Assembly: GCF_042648965.1 (NCBI RefSeq) | Contig: NZ_JBHRYJ010000004.1 | Coordinates: 310,001 to 374,000, forward strand | Length of the DNA stretch: 64,000 nucleotides | Source: Ferrovibrio xuzhouensis | GTDB taxonomy: Bacteria > Pseudomonadota > Alphaproteobacteria > Ferrovibrionales > Ferrovibrionaceae | Reading direction: 5' to 3' | In this document: one piece after another, positions 41,990-50,650 of the stretch | Layout: the number at the start of each line of letters is the position of its first letter | Position numbering within the stretch: the first letter of the stretch is position 1 | Translations under genes and position numbers: made by a program | The notes under the pieces: generated by a model | What the model was told of the DNA's origin: nothing | Database searches by the model: none | Seen by the model: the letters and a program-made list of their open reading frames with translations, nothing else

Positions 41990-43722
41990 TGTGTATTGCG
42001 AAACTTCTTTCCCTGGCCCTGCTGTTGGTCTCCGCCACGGCGGCGGCGCAGACGCGGCCCGCGCCGGAAGCCGCCACCGGCCGGCTGCAGAAGACCGAGA
42101 CCCTTGCCCGCCACGAGATGGTGGTGGCGGCCAACCCACTGGCGGCGCAGGCCGGACTCGATATCCTGCATCGTGGCGGCAGCGCCATCGACGCGGCCAT
42201 CGCCGTGCAGATGATGCTGAACCTAGTCGAGCCGCAGTCATCAGGCATCGGCGGCGGCGCGCTGATCCTCTACTGGGATGCCCGCCAGAAGCTGCTCTAT
42301 GCCTACGATGGCCGGGAAACCGCGCCGGCGGCGGCCCGGCCGAGCCGCTTCCTCAATCCCGACGGCACGCCGATGGATTTCCGCAAGGCGGTGATCGGCG
42401 GCCGTTCGGTCGGCGTGCCGGGCGTGCTGCGCGCGCTGGAGCTGGCCCATCAGGCCCATGGCCGGCTCGACTGGGGCCAGGACTTCCAGCCGGCGATTGC
42501 CGCCGCCGCGGCCGGCTTTGCCGTTTCGCCGCGCCTGCACGAGTTGCTGTCGCAGGACAGCGTGCTGCCGCAGGACCCGGTGGCCCGCGCCCTGTTCTAC
42601 CAGCCCGATGGCCAGGCGCTGCCGGTCGGCGCGCTGCTGCGCAATCCGGACCTTGCCGAGACACTCCGCCGCATCGCCACCGACGGCGCCGATGCCTTCT
42701 ACCGCGGCCCGATCGCCGAGGCGATCGTCGCCGCCGTGCGCGGCCACCCGACCAACCCGGGCGACATGACCGATGCCGACCTCGCCAATTATCATGCCGC
42801 CGTGCGGCCGGCGGTCTGCGGCAGCTTCCGCCTGCTGCGCATCTGCGGTTTCGGGCCACCGAGTTCCGGCGGCATCGCCACGCTGCAGATCCTCGGCATC
42901 CTGCAGGCGCTCGGGCCGGCAAAGCCCGGGCCGGTGACGCCGCAGGATATCCATCTCTACAGCGAGGCGGCGCGGCTGGCCTTTGCCGACCGCGATGCCT
43001 ATGTCGCCGACCCGGATTTCGTACGCGTCCCGGTCGACGGCCTGATCGACCCGGCCTACCTCGCCGGCCGCGCCCGCCTGATCGATCCGCAGCACAGCAT
43101 GGGCCATGCCGAACCGGGCGAGCCGCCCGGCCGTCGCGGCATGGCGCCGCCCATCGGCTTCGGCCCTTCAGAACACGGCACCAGCCATGTCTCGATCATC
43201 GACCGCGACGGCAATGCCCTGTCGATGACCACCACCATCGAAAGTGCCTTCGGCTCACACCTGCTGGTCGGTGGCTTCCTGCTCAACAACCAGCTGACGG
43301 ATTTCTCGTTCCTGCCCGAGCGCAACGGGTCCGCGGTGGTGAACCGGGTCGAGGCCGGCAAGCGGCCGCGCAGCTCGATGTCGCCCACCATCCTGTTCGA
43401 CGCCACCGGACACCTCTATGGCGTCGCCGGCTCGCCAGGCGGCAGCGTCATCATCAACTATGTCACCGGCAGCCTGTGGCTGATGATCGACAAGGGCTAC
43501 GCGCCGCTGGCGGCGATCAGCCTGCCACATTTCGGCAGCCGCAACGGCCTCACCGAACTGGAGGCCGATGCGCCGATTTCCTGGGAAAGCGCCCTGGAAG
43601 CCATGGGCCACAAGGTCCGGAGACTGGAAATGACCAGCGGCCTGCATGTAATTATGCGGGGTCCGCAAGGCTGGATCGGCGCCGCCGATCCCCGCCGCGA
43701 GGGCGTCGCTCTAGGGGATTGA
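41989..43722 (+). CDS. ggt: gamma-glutamyltransferase
   Basis: A 577-residue N-terminal nucleophile hydrolase. Signal peptide: MCIAKLLSLALLLVSATAAA. The autoprocessing and catalytic residue is Thr398 in EHGTSHVSI, so the precursor is cut into large (about 375) and small (about 180) subunits. The motifs QSSGIGGGAL, GYAPLAAISLPHF-type and GSPGGSVIINYV are present. It cleaves glutathione and gamma-glutamyl amides in the periplasm. Start ATG overlaps the stop of the hydrolase. Confidence 0.92.
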   Translation: MCIAKLLSLALLLVSATAAAQTRPAPEAATGRLQKTETLARHEMVVAANPLAAQAGLDILHRGGSAIDAAIAVQMMLNLVEPQSSGIGGGALILYWDARQKLLYAYDGRETAPAAARPSRFLNPDGTPMDFRKAVIGGRSVGVPGVLRALELAHQAHGRLDWGQDFQPAIAAAAAGFAVSPRLHELLSQDSVLPQDPVARALFYQPDGQALPVGALLRNPDLAETLRRIATDGADAFYRGPIAEAIVAAVRGHPTNPGDMTDADLANYHAAVRPAVCGSFRLLRICGFGPPSSGGIATLQILGILQALGPAKPGPVTPQDIHLYSEAARLAFADRDAYVADPDFVRVPVDGLIDPAYLAGRARLIDPQHSMGHAEPGEPPGRRGMAPPIGFGPSEHGTSHVSIIDRDGNALSMTTTIESAFGSHLLVGGFLLNNQLTDFSFLPERNGSAVVNRVEAGKRPRSSMSPTILFDATGHLYGVAGSPGGSVIINYVTGSLWLMIDKGYAPLAAISLPHFGSRNGLTELEADAPISWESALEAMGHKVRRLEMTSGLHVIMRGPQGWIGAADPRREGVALGD

Positions 43723-43724
43723 CC

Positions 43725-44732
43725 ATGAATGCACCTGCCGGCCTGCCGCCGCTGCCCACCGTTGCCGATGTCGAGGATGCCGCCCGCCGCCTGCGTGGCG
43801 TCGCCGTGCGCACCCCGCTGCTGGAAAGCCCGCTGCTGAACGAGCGGCTGGGCGGCCGCCTGCTGGTCAAGGCCGAACCGCTGCAGCTCACCGGCTCCTT
43901 CAAGTTCCGCGGTGCCTATAACCGGATCAGCCGGCTCTCGCCCGAAGAACGCCAGCGCGGCGTCGTTGCCTTCTCGTCCGGCAACCATGCCCAGGGCACT
44001 GCCTATGCGGCCAAAATCTGCGGCGCGCCGGCGGTGATCGTCATGCCGGCCGATGCGCCGGCGATCAAGATCGCCAATACCCGCGCCTATGGCGCCGAGG
44101 TGGTGCTCTACGACCGCCACAAGGAAGACCGCGAGGCGATCGGCAACCGCTATGCCCGTGATCGCGGCATGACTCTCGTGCCGCCGTTCAACGACCCTTA
44201 CATCATCTGCGGCCAGGGCACCGTCGGCCTCGAGCTCACGGCGCAATGCGCCGAGCGCGACATCACGCCGGACGCGGTGCTGGCGCCAGCCTCCGGCGGC
44301 GGACTGATTTCCGGCATCGCGCTGGCCGTGAAGAGCCGCCTGCCCGATTGCAGCGTCTACTGCGCCGAGCCGCATGGCTATGACGATATCGACCAGTCGC
44401 TCAAGGCCGGCAGGATCGTCAGTCACAGCGCGAACGAGCCCACCTTCTGCGACGCGCTGATGGCGCCGCATCCGGGCGACATCACCTTCGGTGTGATGTC
44501 GCAGCAACTGGCTGGTGCGGTTTCCGCGACCGATGCCGAAATCGAGACCGCCATGGCCACCGCCTTCCATTACCTCAAGCTGGTGGTGGAGCCGGGCGGC
44601 GCCGCGGCACTCGCCTCGGTGCTGAACGGCAAAGTGCCGTGCGCTAACCGCACGGTGATCGTGGTGGCATCGGGCGGAAATGTTGACTCGGCGCTCTACT
44701 CGACCATCATCTCCCGCACGCCGCCGGTGTGA
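43725..44732 (+). CDS. threonine/serine dehydratase, second copy
   Basis: A 335-residue fold-type II PLP enzyme with Schiff-base lysine in GSFKFRGAYNRI (about 60-72), SSGNHAQGTAYAA, and PASGGGLISGIAL. No ACT regulatory domain. It starts 2 bp after the ggt stop. Compared with the copy at 3456-4424 it is longer and closer to classical catabolic threonine dehydratase (TdcB/IlvA catalytic domain). Product: 2-oxobutanoate and ammonia from threonine, if so. Confidence 0.87.
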   Translation: MNAPAGLPPLPTVADVEDAARRLRGVAVRTPLLESPLLNERLGGRLLVKAEPLQLTGSFKFRGAYNRISRLSPEERQRGVVAFSSGNHAQGTAYAAKICGAPAVIVMPADAPAIKIANTRAYGAEVVLYDRHKEDREAIGNRYARDRGMTLVPPFNDPYIICGQGTVGLELTAQCAERDITPDAVLAPASGGGLISGIALAVKSRLPDCSVYCAEPHGYDDIDQSLKAGRIVSHSANEPTFCDALMAPHPGDITFGVMSQQLAGAVSATDAEIETAMATAFHYLKLVVEPGGAAALASVLNGKVPCANRTVIVVASGGNVDSALYSTIISRTPPV

Positions 44733-44780
44733 CCGGCGGCGTTCCATACTCGGCCTTCGAGAGACCCTAGGGAGAGACAT

Positions 44781-45983
44781 ATGACCGAGGCATTCATCTG
44801 CGACGCCATCCGTACGCCTGTCGGCCGCTACGGCGGTGCCTTGTCCAGCGTACGCGCCGACGATCTGGGCGCCATTCCGATCAAGGCGCTGATGCAGCGC
44901 AATCCGTCCGTCGACTGGGACGCCGTCGATGACGTGATTTACGGCAACGCCAACCAGGCCGGCGAGGACAATCGCAATGTCGCGCGCATGGCCCTGCTGC
45001 TGTCCGGCCTGCCCGACAAGGTGCCCGGTGCCACGGTGAACCGGCTGTGCGGTTCGGGTATCGAGGCGACCAGCGCCGGTGCCCGCGCCATCAAGACCGG
45101 CGAAGCCGACCTCGTCATCACCGGCGGCGTCGAGAGCATGAGCCGCGCGCCCTTCGTCATGGCCAAGGCCGAGGCTGCCTTTTCGCGCACCGCCGAGATC
45201 TACGACACCACCATCGGCTGGCGCTTCGTCAACCGGCTGATGAAGCAGAAATATGGCGTCGATTCGATGCCGGAGACCGCCGAGAATGTCGCCGAGCAGT
45301 ATCAGGTCAGCCGCGCCGACCAGGATGCCTTCGCACTGCGCAGCCAGCAGCGCGCGCTGAACGCGATCAAGCTCGGCCTGTTCGAGGCCGAGATCACCTC
45401 GGTGACCATCCCGAGCCGCAAGGGCGACCCGACCGTGGTCGACCGCGACGAGCATCCGCGCGAGACCTCGATCGAGGCACTGGCCAAGCTGCCGACACCG
45501 TTCCGCCAGGGCGGCACGGTCACCGCCGGCAATGCCTCGGGCGTCAATGACGGTGCCGCCGCGCTGATCCTTGCGTCGGAAGATGCTGCGCGCAAGCACG
45601 GCCTGACCCCGCGTGGCCGCATCATCGCCACCGCCGTGGCCGGCGTGCCGCCGCGCATCATGGGCATGGGTCCGGCGCCGGCGACCGAGAAGGTGCTGGC
45701 CAAGGCCGGCCTGTCGATCCGCGACATGGACGTGATCGAGCTGAACGAGGCTTTTGCCGCCCAGGCGCTGGCCGTGCTGCGGCAGCTCAACGTGCCGGAC
45801 GACGCGACTTATGTGAATCCCAATGGCGGTGCCATCGCGCTCGGCCATCCGCTCGGCATGAGCGGCGCCCGCCTGATCACCACGGCGCTCAACCAGCTCG
45901 AGCGGACCGGCGGCCGCTACGGCCTGTGCACCATGTGCATCGGCGTCGGCCAGGGCATCGCCATGGTGATCGAGCGGGTCTGA
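44781..45983 (+). CDS. acyl-CoA thiolase (3-oxoadipyl-CoA/acetyl-CoA acyltransferase type)
   Basis: A 400-residue thiolase. The nucleophilic Cys is in VNRLCGSGIEA (about 90), His in NEAFAAQ, and the second Cys in CTMCIGVGQG. The segment KYGVDSMPETAENVAEQYQVSRADQDAF is typical of PcaF/PaaJ 3-oxoadipyl-CoA thiolases, so aromatic-acid catabolism is possible. No other beta-ketoadipate genes are near. GGGAGAG precedes the ATG. Final substrate is uncertain. Confidence 0.88.
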   Translation: MTEAFICDAIRTPVGRYGGALSSVRADDLGAIPIKALMQRNPSVDWDAVDDVIYGNANQAGEDNRNVARMALLLSGLPDKVPGATVNRLCGSGIEATSAGARAIKTGEADLVITGGVESMSRAPFVMAKAEAAFSRTAEIYDTTIGWRFVNRLMKQKYGVDSMPETAENVAEQYQVSRADQDAFALRSQQRALNAIKLGLFEAEITSVTIPSRKGDPTVVDRDEHPRETSIEALAKLPTPFRQGGTVTAGNASGVNDGAAALILASEDAARKHGLTPRGRIIATAVAGVPPRIMGMGPAPATEKVLAKAGLSIRDMDVIELNEAFAAQALAVLRQLNVPDDATYVNPNGGAIALGHPLGMSGARLITTALNQLERTGGRYGLCTMCIGVGQGIAMVIERV

Positions 45984-46013
45984 CCGACCGCTCGGCCGGA
46001 TGTCCCGCGCCGG

Positions 46014-47942
46014 TCAGATCTTGTAGCCGATCCGGAAGCCGCCCCAGTGGCGGCCCCGGATCGTGATCGGCGCGGAAACATCCTTCATCAGCACGAAATG
46101 CCCCCCGCCCATGTCGCGGCGATAGCATTGCAGCAGATAGGGCTTTGTATTCTGGCCGCAGGCCAGCCCGACCGGATCGTTGAAGATGCGGCGGTTGCGG
46201 GCATTGGCGGCATTCCAGACCGGATCACTGCCCTGCGGCTGGCAGTATTTCAGGTTATGGGTCGGCAGATAGCCGTTGCGATCAACCGCGGCGCAGAAGG
46301 CAATCGCGGAATTCGTCGTCAGCAGCGGCTCCTGGATATCCGGCAGATGACTGTCGGTGAACTTGACGAACCGCGTCATGAACTGCTGCGGATTGGTGCC
46401 CTTGATCGGCGCGTAGTTTTCATCGAAGAAATCCTCCAGGCTCATCTCGCCACGGTCGATCGCCGCATTGAACAGCGCGCTGATACGGGCGGCGCCATCC
46501 TTGGCGGCAACCAGGAAAGGCCGGTCCGCCGTGGTGGTGACGAAGGCGATCTGGGTGGCCAGGTTGGCCACCTGCAGGTCGATATCCTGCACCGACTTGC
46601 CGGTGCGCTGGACCACCGAGAGATAGCCACGGGTCGCCGCGTTCATGTCGGCGATGGCATGGGTGACGCCGTTGACCCGCCCCGACTGTTCCGTACTGGC
46701 CTGCTCGATCTCGTCGAGTTGCCCGGCCATGGCGTCGATCGCCTCGACGATCCGATTGAGCACGGCGCCGGTCTCGCTGACCAGGGCAACGCCGGATTTC
46801 ACCTTCTCGCCGGATTGCTTGATGATGGTGCCGATGTCCTTCGAGGCATTGGCCGAGCGCAGCGCCAGCGCCCGGACCTCCTGCGCCACCACGGCAAAAC
46901 CACGGCCCGCATCGCCGGCGCGGGCCGCTTCCACCGAGGCATTCAGCGCCAGCAGGTTGGTCTGGAAGGCGATCTCGTTGATCAGCGTGGTGATCTCGGA
47001 AATCCGCTGCGACATCTCGGACATCTCGTTCATCGCCTCGACCGAGCGGCTGACCACCTGGACGCCATTCTGTGCCGCGCTGCGTGCCTCGCCGGCCCGC
47101 TGGTTGGCGCGCTTGGCGATGGCCTCGCTGCCGCGCGCCGCCTCGCTGAGGCTGGCGGCATCCGCCGCCGTGCGATCCAGGCTGTCGGTCTGCGCCTCGG
47201 CACTCTCGGCCAGGCCTTTCGCCTCGCGGTTCAGTTCCACAGTAGCCGACGAGATGGAATTGGCAGCCTCGACGATGGTGCCGATCACGCTGCCGAGCCG
47301 TTCGATGGCCTGTTCGGCACCGTCGCGAATCACCGCGAAATCGCCGCCGAAATCGGTATGCATGCCTTCGGAGAGATCGCCCTCCGCCATGCGACCGAAC
47401 AGGGTTTTCAGTTCACCGACCACACGGTCCAGCGTCTCGGCCATGGTATTGAAATGGCCGGACAGGGCATGGCTGTCGCCGGCACCACCGTTGAGGTCGA
47501 GCCGGCGATCCAGCACGCCGCGACTGATCGCGCCGCACAATTCGCCCATGCGGCCGAAGCGGGTGCCATCGGCCGTCCGCAGGCCGGCAAGTTCGCTCTC
47601 CCGTGCCTCCAGTCGCTGCTGCAGGGCCGTGGCGCGGTCCTGCTCGCTGCGCCAGGCCCCGGCCAGCTTGCGCAGCGCATCACGCCAGGTGGCCGGCAGG
47701 CGTTCCACGTCCTCTGCCTGCCGTGGCCAGGTCTCGAGAATCGCGGCGACGGCCCGGGTGCCCGCCGGCAGCGACAGGACCAGCGCCAGCCCCACCAGCA
47801 GGACCAGTCCGGCCAGAACCAGCACGACGACAGGGCTGAACGCGACCACCTGCCAGGCCGAGCCGAGCCAGCCGGCCGCCAGAAGGAGGAGACACAGAAC
47901 CGCTGCACCGGTTCGCAATTCGACTGGCAGACCCGACACCAT
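46014..47942 (-). CDS. methyl-accepting chemotaxis protein with a C-terminal sensor domain
   Basis: About 642 residues. Two closely spaced N-terminal membrane helices (about 12-32 and 36-58) leave almost no periplasmic loop. A HAMP-like coil and the MCP signalling domain follow; its hairpin tip is about 315-350 (INEIAFQTNLLALNASVEAARAGDAGRGF). The last 150 residues form a separate domain (FFDENYAPIKGTNPQQF, then HNLKYCQPQGSDPVWNAANARNRRIF, ending HWGGFRIGYKI) that probably senses a cytoplasmic signal. ATG at 47942 has better Shine-Dalgarno spacing than GTG at 47948. Confidence 0.88.
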   Translation of the reverse strand: MVSGLPVELRTGAAVLCLLLLAAGWLGSAWQVVAFSPVVVLVLAGLVLLVGLALVLSLPAGTRAVAAILETWPRQAEDVERLPATWRDALRKLAGAWRSEQDRATALQQRLEARESELAGLRTADGTRFGRMGELCGAISRGVLDRRLDLNGGAGDSHALSGHFNTMAETLDRVVGELKTLFGRMAEGDLSEGMHTDFGGDFAVIRDGAEQAIERLGSVIGTIVEAANSISSATVELNREAKGLAESAEAQTDSLDRTAADAASLSEAARGSEAIAKRANQRAGEARSAAQNGVQVVSRSVEAMNEMSEMSQRISEITTLINEIAFQTNLLALNASVEAARAGDAGRGFAVVAQEVRALALRSANASKDIGTIIKQSGEKVKSGVALVSETGAVLNRIVEAIDAMAGQLDEIEQASTEQSGRVNGVTHAIADMNAATRGYLSVVQRTGKSVQDIDLQVANLATQIAFVTTTADRPFLVAAKDGAARISALFNAAIDRGEMSLEDFFDENYAPIKGTNPQQFMTRFVKFTDSHLPDIQEPLLTTNSAIAFCAAVDRNGYLPTHNLKYCQPQGSDPVWNAANARNRRIFNDPVGLACGQNTKPYLLQCYRRDMGGGHFVLMKDVSAPITIRGRHWGGFRIGYKI

Positions 47943-48270
47943 TTGCACGCCCCTCCCGTAGCGTCACCGCCCCGCCCAGCGCAGGGGGTGACACGGCCTT
48001 TCCGGCCTTGTTCTTGCGTTTACGCGCACAGTCTAACGCAACCAGTCCGGTTTTGTGCATTCCTCCAACAACATCAGGGCGATGGAAAGACTGCGACTTT
48101 GGTCGAAGTCTGGAGCGCCTGTCGCGTCAGGGCCAGACTGGGCGACCGGCTGGTTGACCATGTGTTTTCAGCCCATTGGCCATATACATGGCCGTCAAAG
48201 CTGAGATAGAACATTACCCGCTGGGCGGGCATTGTCGCCCGGCCAAAGAGGCGCAGGGTTTCATACCGGT
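47943..48270. other. divergent intergenic region between a chemoreceptor and an HPt-like gene
   Basis: About 328 bp without a supportable gene. It contains a perfect inverted repeat GGCCAT-atac-ATGGCC (48178-48193) and a GC dyad GGGCG...CGCCC (48223-48240) just before the HPt-like start. Either may be regulatory. No clear sigma-70 hexamers are seen. Confidence 0.4.
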
Positions 48271-48768
48271 ATGGCCAGGGGCGACAAGCCACGTCTGATC
48301 AAGGCATCGCAGGGTCTGCGCCAGCGCGCGGTCAATCACACGACCGGGCTGGAGCTGACGCTGACCGACGAGGTGCGGGCAAAGATCGAGGCGGTGATCG
48401 GCGAATCCACCGACATCTTCGCCAAAGAGGTTCTGGACAAGCTGAAGGACATGCGCCGGCAGGTGAAAGCCGCCGAAGACGACGAGCTGCAGCGCATTTT
48501 CATCCTGTCCAACATTTCGGAAATCGCCTTCGACATCAAAGGCATGGGTGGCACTTTCGGCTACCCGCTGCTGACCCATCTGGCGAAGTCGCTGCATGAT
48601 TTCACCGGCAAGCTCGGCCTGCCCAACGAAGCCCAGCTCGAGGTCATCAGCATCCATATCGATTCCATGTATGTGGTGCTGGCGCGCGGTATCGGCGGCA
48701 CCGGCGGCAAGATGGAAAAGGAACTGCTGGACAATCTGGGGGTCGCGGTCAGCAAGGTGCAGGACTAG
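48271..48768 (+). CDS. HPt-like protein lacking the phospho-acceptor histidine
   Basis: A 165-residue, mostly helical protein. The segment EIAFDIKGMGGTFGYPLLTHLAKSL looks like the HPt signature (A-H-x-x-K-G-x-x-G-x-x-G), but phenylalanine stands where the phosphorylated histidine is expected. I recall alphaproteobacterial relatives with the pattern AHDIKGQ-GTFGYP. It may be a decoy or scaffold in a phosphorelay. The ATG at 48271 is preferred over the TTG at 48232. It lies divergently next to a chemoreceptor. The family call is moderate. Confidence 0.6.
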   Translation: MARGDKPRLIKASQGLRQRAVNHTTGLELTLTDEVRAKIEAVIGESTDIFAKEVLDKLKDMRRQVKAAEDDELQRIFILSNISEIAFDIKGMGGTFGYPLLTHLAKSLHDFTGKLGLPNEAQLEVISIHIDSMYVVLARGIGGTGGKMEKELLDNLGVAVSKVQD

Positions 48769-48817
48769 GCTGCCCGGAGCTTACCTTTCCCTAACCTTTT
48801 GCCGGCAGGGTCAGGGC

Positions 48818-49024
48818 ATGACCAGCGATGCAGAAATCTGGCGGACGGCCCGCGACCTGATTGCCGAACAGGGGGCCAAGCGCGCCGAGGCCTATGCCAA
48901 GAAGCAGATCGACGAGATGGCCAGCAGCGCCAATTTTGTCGGCAACCTGGTCTGGCGGCGGATTCACCGCGCCATCAAGGGCCTCAACGGGGGCGCGACC
49001 GCTGCCTCCGGCGGACGCCGCTAA
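48818..49024 (+). CDS. small DUF6961-like protein
   Basis: A 68-residue protein: MTSDAEIWRTARDLIAEQG, then AEAYAKKQIDEMASSANFVG and VWRRIHRAIKGL. The pattern of an N-terminal IW.TA helix, a central alpha-helix and a C-terminal W..I..AI resembles DUF6961 small proteins of alphaproteobacteria. Function unknown. An AGGG precedes the ATG at spacing 6. It follows the HPt-like gene after 49 bp. Confidence 0.6.
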   Translation: MTSDAEIWRTARDLIAEQGAKRAEAYAKKQIDEMASSANFVGNLVWRRIHRAIKGLNGGATAASGGRR

Positions 49025-49038
49025 GCCGAACTTCAATC

Positions 49039-50019
49039 TCAGTTCTTGTTGCCCGGCAGCACGACCGGCAGGCCGCGCGAACCTTCGGTCAGCGCGCCGC
49101 GCAGGTCGGCATCGGTCAGGTTGGTGTACATCAGGTTCGCCTCGCGCAGATCCGAGCAGATCAGCCGCGCCCCGTGCAGGTTGGCATTCGACAGGTTGAC
49201 CTTGCGCAGGTCGGCCCCGTTCAGGTTGGCCTGGGCCAGATGCGCCCGCGACAGATACCAGCCGGACATAATCGCCCGCCGGCCGCGCTGGCCATCGGTG
49301 TCGATCCACAGCTGATGATCGTTGACCACCTGCTCCAGCACCTCGGGCGGTACCACCTGCGGCAACTTGGCGCCACCGGTCTGCAGATCCTTCATCATCT
49401 CGACCGGAAAATCGGCCAGATGGAAGTTCGCGTCGTGCAGCTTGGTATTCTTGAACTGCACATTGCTGAGCGTCGAATAGGAAAAGTCCGCACCTTCCAG
49501 ATCCGCATTGTCGAGGATCGCGCCATCGAGGATCGCCCCGACGAAGGAGGCGCCGAGCAGTTTGGCCTGGCTGAGGTTGGTGTTGTGCAGGGTCGTGTCG
49601 CTCAGTGATACCACGCCGCCCTTGCCGTGCGGCAGGACCGGCGGCTCGGTCATCGGCCGCATGTCGGCATTCTCGAACCGAGTGCCCTTGAGGATCGCCC
49701 GTGACAGGTCGGCGCCGCGCAGGTTGGACCAGACGAAGCGCGCATTGGTGAGATCGGCGCCCGAGAGATCGCAGCCGGTCAGCACCGCCTGGCTGAAATC
49801 GGAATTGCGCAGATCGGCGCAATAGAAGCGGCAGCCGCGGAACACCGCGCGCTGCAGGTTCATGCCAACCAGCTTGACGCCGGTCAGGTCAACACCGACC
49901 AGGGTGAGCTGCTTGCCACGGGTCAGCTTGCCGAGCCGGGCCGACAGGAACTCGCCATGGGACTTGATCTGCTCGTACAGATCATCCGGCCAGGAGGCTG
50001 GGTTCGACTCCACCGTCAT
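49039..50019 (-). CDS. pentapeptide-repeat protein
   Basis: A 326-residue protein with two blocks of A(D/N)LXX repeats (about 45-205 and 270-315) forming right-handed quadrilateral beta-helices. They are separated by a non-repeat segment (about 215-265; EVLEQVVNDHQLWIDTDGQRGRRA). No signal peptide. Some family members mimic DNA and protect gyrase, but nothing here shows that role. ATG at 50019 is behind GGTGGAAAC. Confidence 0.85.
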   Translation of the reverse strand: MTVESNPASWPDDLYEQIKSHGEFLSARLGKLTRGKQLTLVGVDLTGVKLVGMNLQRAVFRGCRFYCADLRNSDFSQAVLTGCDLSGADLTNARFVWSNLRGADLSRAILKGTRFENADMRPMTEPPVLPHGKGGVVSLSDTTLHNTNLSQAKLLGASFVGAILDGAILDNADLEGADFSYSTLSNVQFKNTKLHDANFHLADFPVEMMKDLQTGGAKLPQVVPPEVLEQVVNDHQLWIDTDGQRGRRAIMSGWYLSRAHLAQANLNGADLRKVNLSNANLHGARLICSDLREANLMYTNLTDADLRGALTEGSRGLPVVLPGNKN

Positions 50020-50105
50020 GTTTCCACCCAATCGCCGCCGGCCGGGACGGCTAGGCGGGTCTACCGACAGATTTGTGACGTTACGGGGCGGATTTCAAGA
50101 ATGTA

Positions 50106-50636
50106 TTAACGGCCGGCCAGCTGGGCCCGGTAACTGTCGGCCAGCCGGGCATAATGGCTCGCCGTATCCGGAATATTGCGGATTTCCGGCTCTTCCAGAT
50201 TGCGCATCAGCTTCGCCGGCCGACCGGCCCAGAGTTCGCCGCGGCGCACCCGTTTTCCCGGCGTCAGCAGGGCGCCGGCCGCCAGCATGCCGCCACTCTC
50301 GATCACGCAGCCATCCATCACGGTGGCCTGCATGCCGACGAAGCAGCCGTCTTCCAGGGTGCAACCGTGGATCAGCGCCATATGGCCGATGGTCACCCCG
50401 GAGCCGATCACAGTGCCGAACTTCGCCCGGGTGACATGGACGACCGTGCCGTCCTGGATGTTGGTCTCGCTGCCGACCCGGATGCTGTTGACGTCGCCGC
50501 GCAGGGTGCAGCCGAACCAGATCGAGCTGCGCGCACCGATCACCGTATCGCCGATGACCGTCGCATTGGGCGCGATGAAGGCATCATCGGCGATCTGCGG
50601 CCGATGCGCGCCGAATGGCAGAACCAGACCGGACAT
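50106..50636 (-). CDS. gamma-class carbonic anhydrase-like protein
   Basis: A 176-residue left-handed beta-helix protein: FIAPNATVIGDTVIGARSSIWFGCTLRGD, then IQDGTVVHV and TIGHMALIHGCTLEDGCFVGMQATVMDG. Metal-ligand histidines are present in VVHV, GHMA and IHGC. Typical of the YrdA/PaaY group; activity in this group varies. It follows argC after 14 bp on the same strand. Confidence 0.88.
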   Translation of the reverse strand: MSGLVLPFGAHRPQIADDAFIAPNATVIGDTVIGARSSIWFGCTLRGDVNSIRVGSETNIQDGTVVHVTRAKFGTVIGSGVTIGHMALIHGCTLEDGCFVGMQATVMDGCVIESGGMLAAGALLTPGKRVRRGELWAGRPAKLMRNLEEPEIRNIPDTASHYARLADSYRAQLAGR

Positions 50637-50650
50637 CCGACGCGGCCGAC

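Noticed and set aside
45981..46016. TGACCG/CGGTCA inverted repeat between thiolase and chemoreceptor stops
   Set aside because: Six-bp arms with a 24-nt loop and no T-run. Likely chance in GC-rich DNA.
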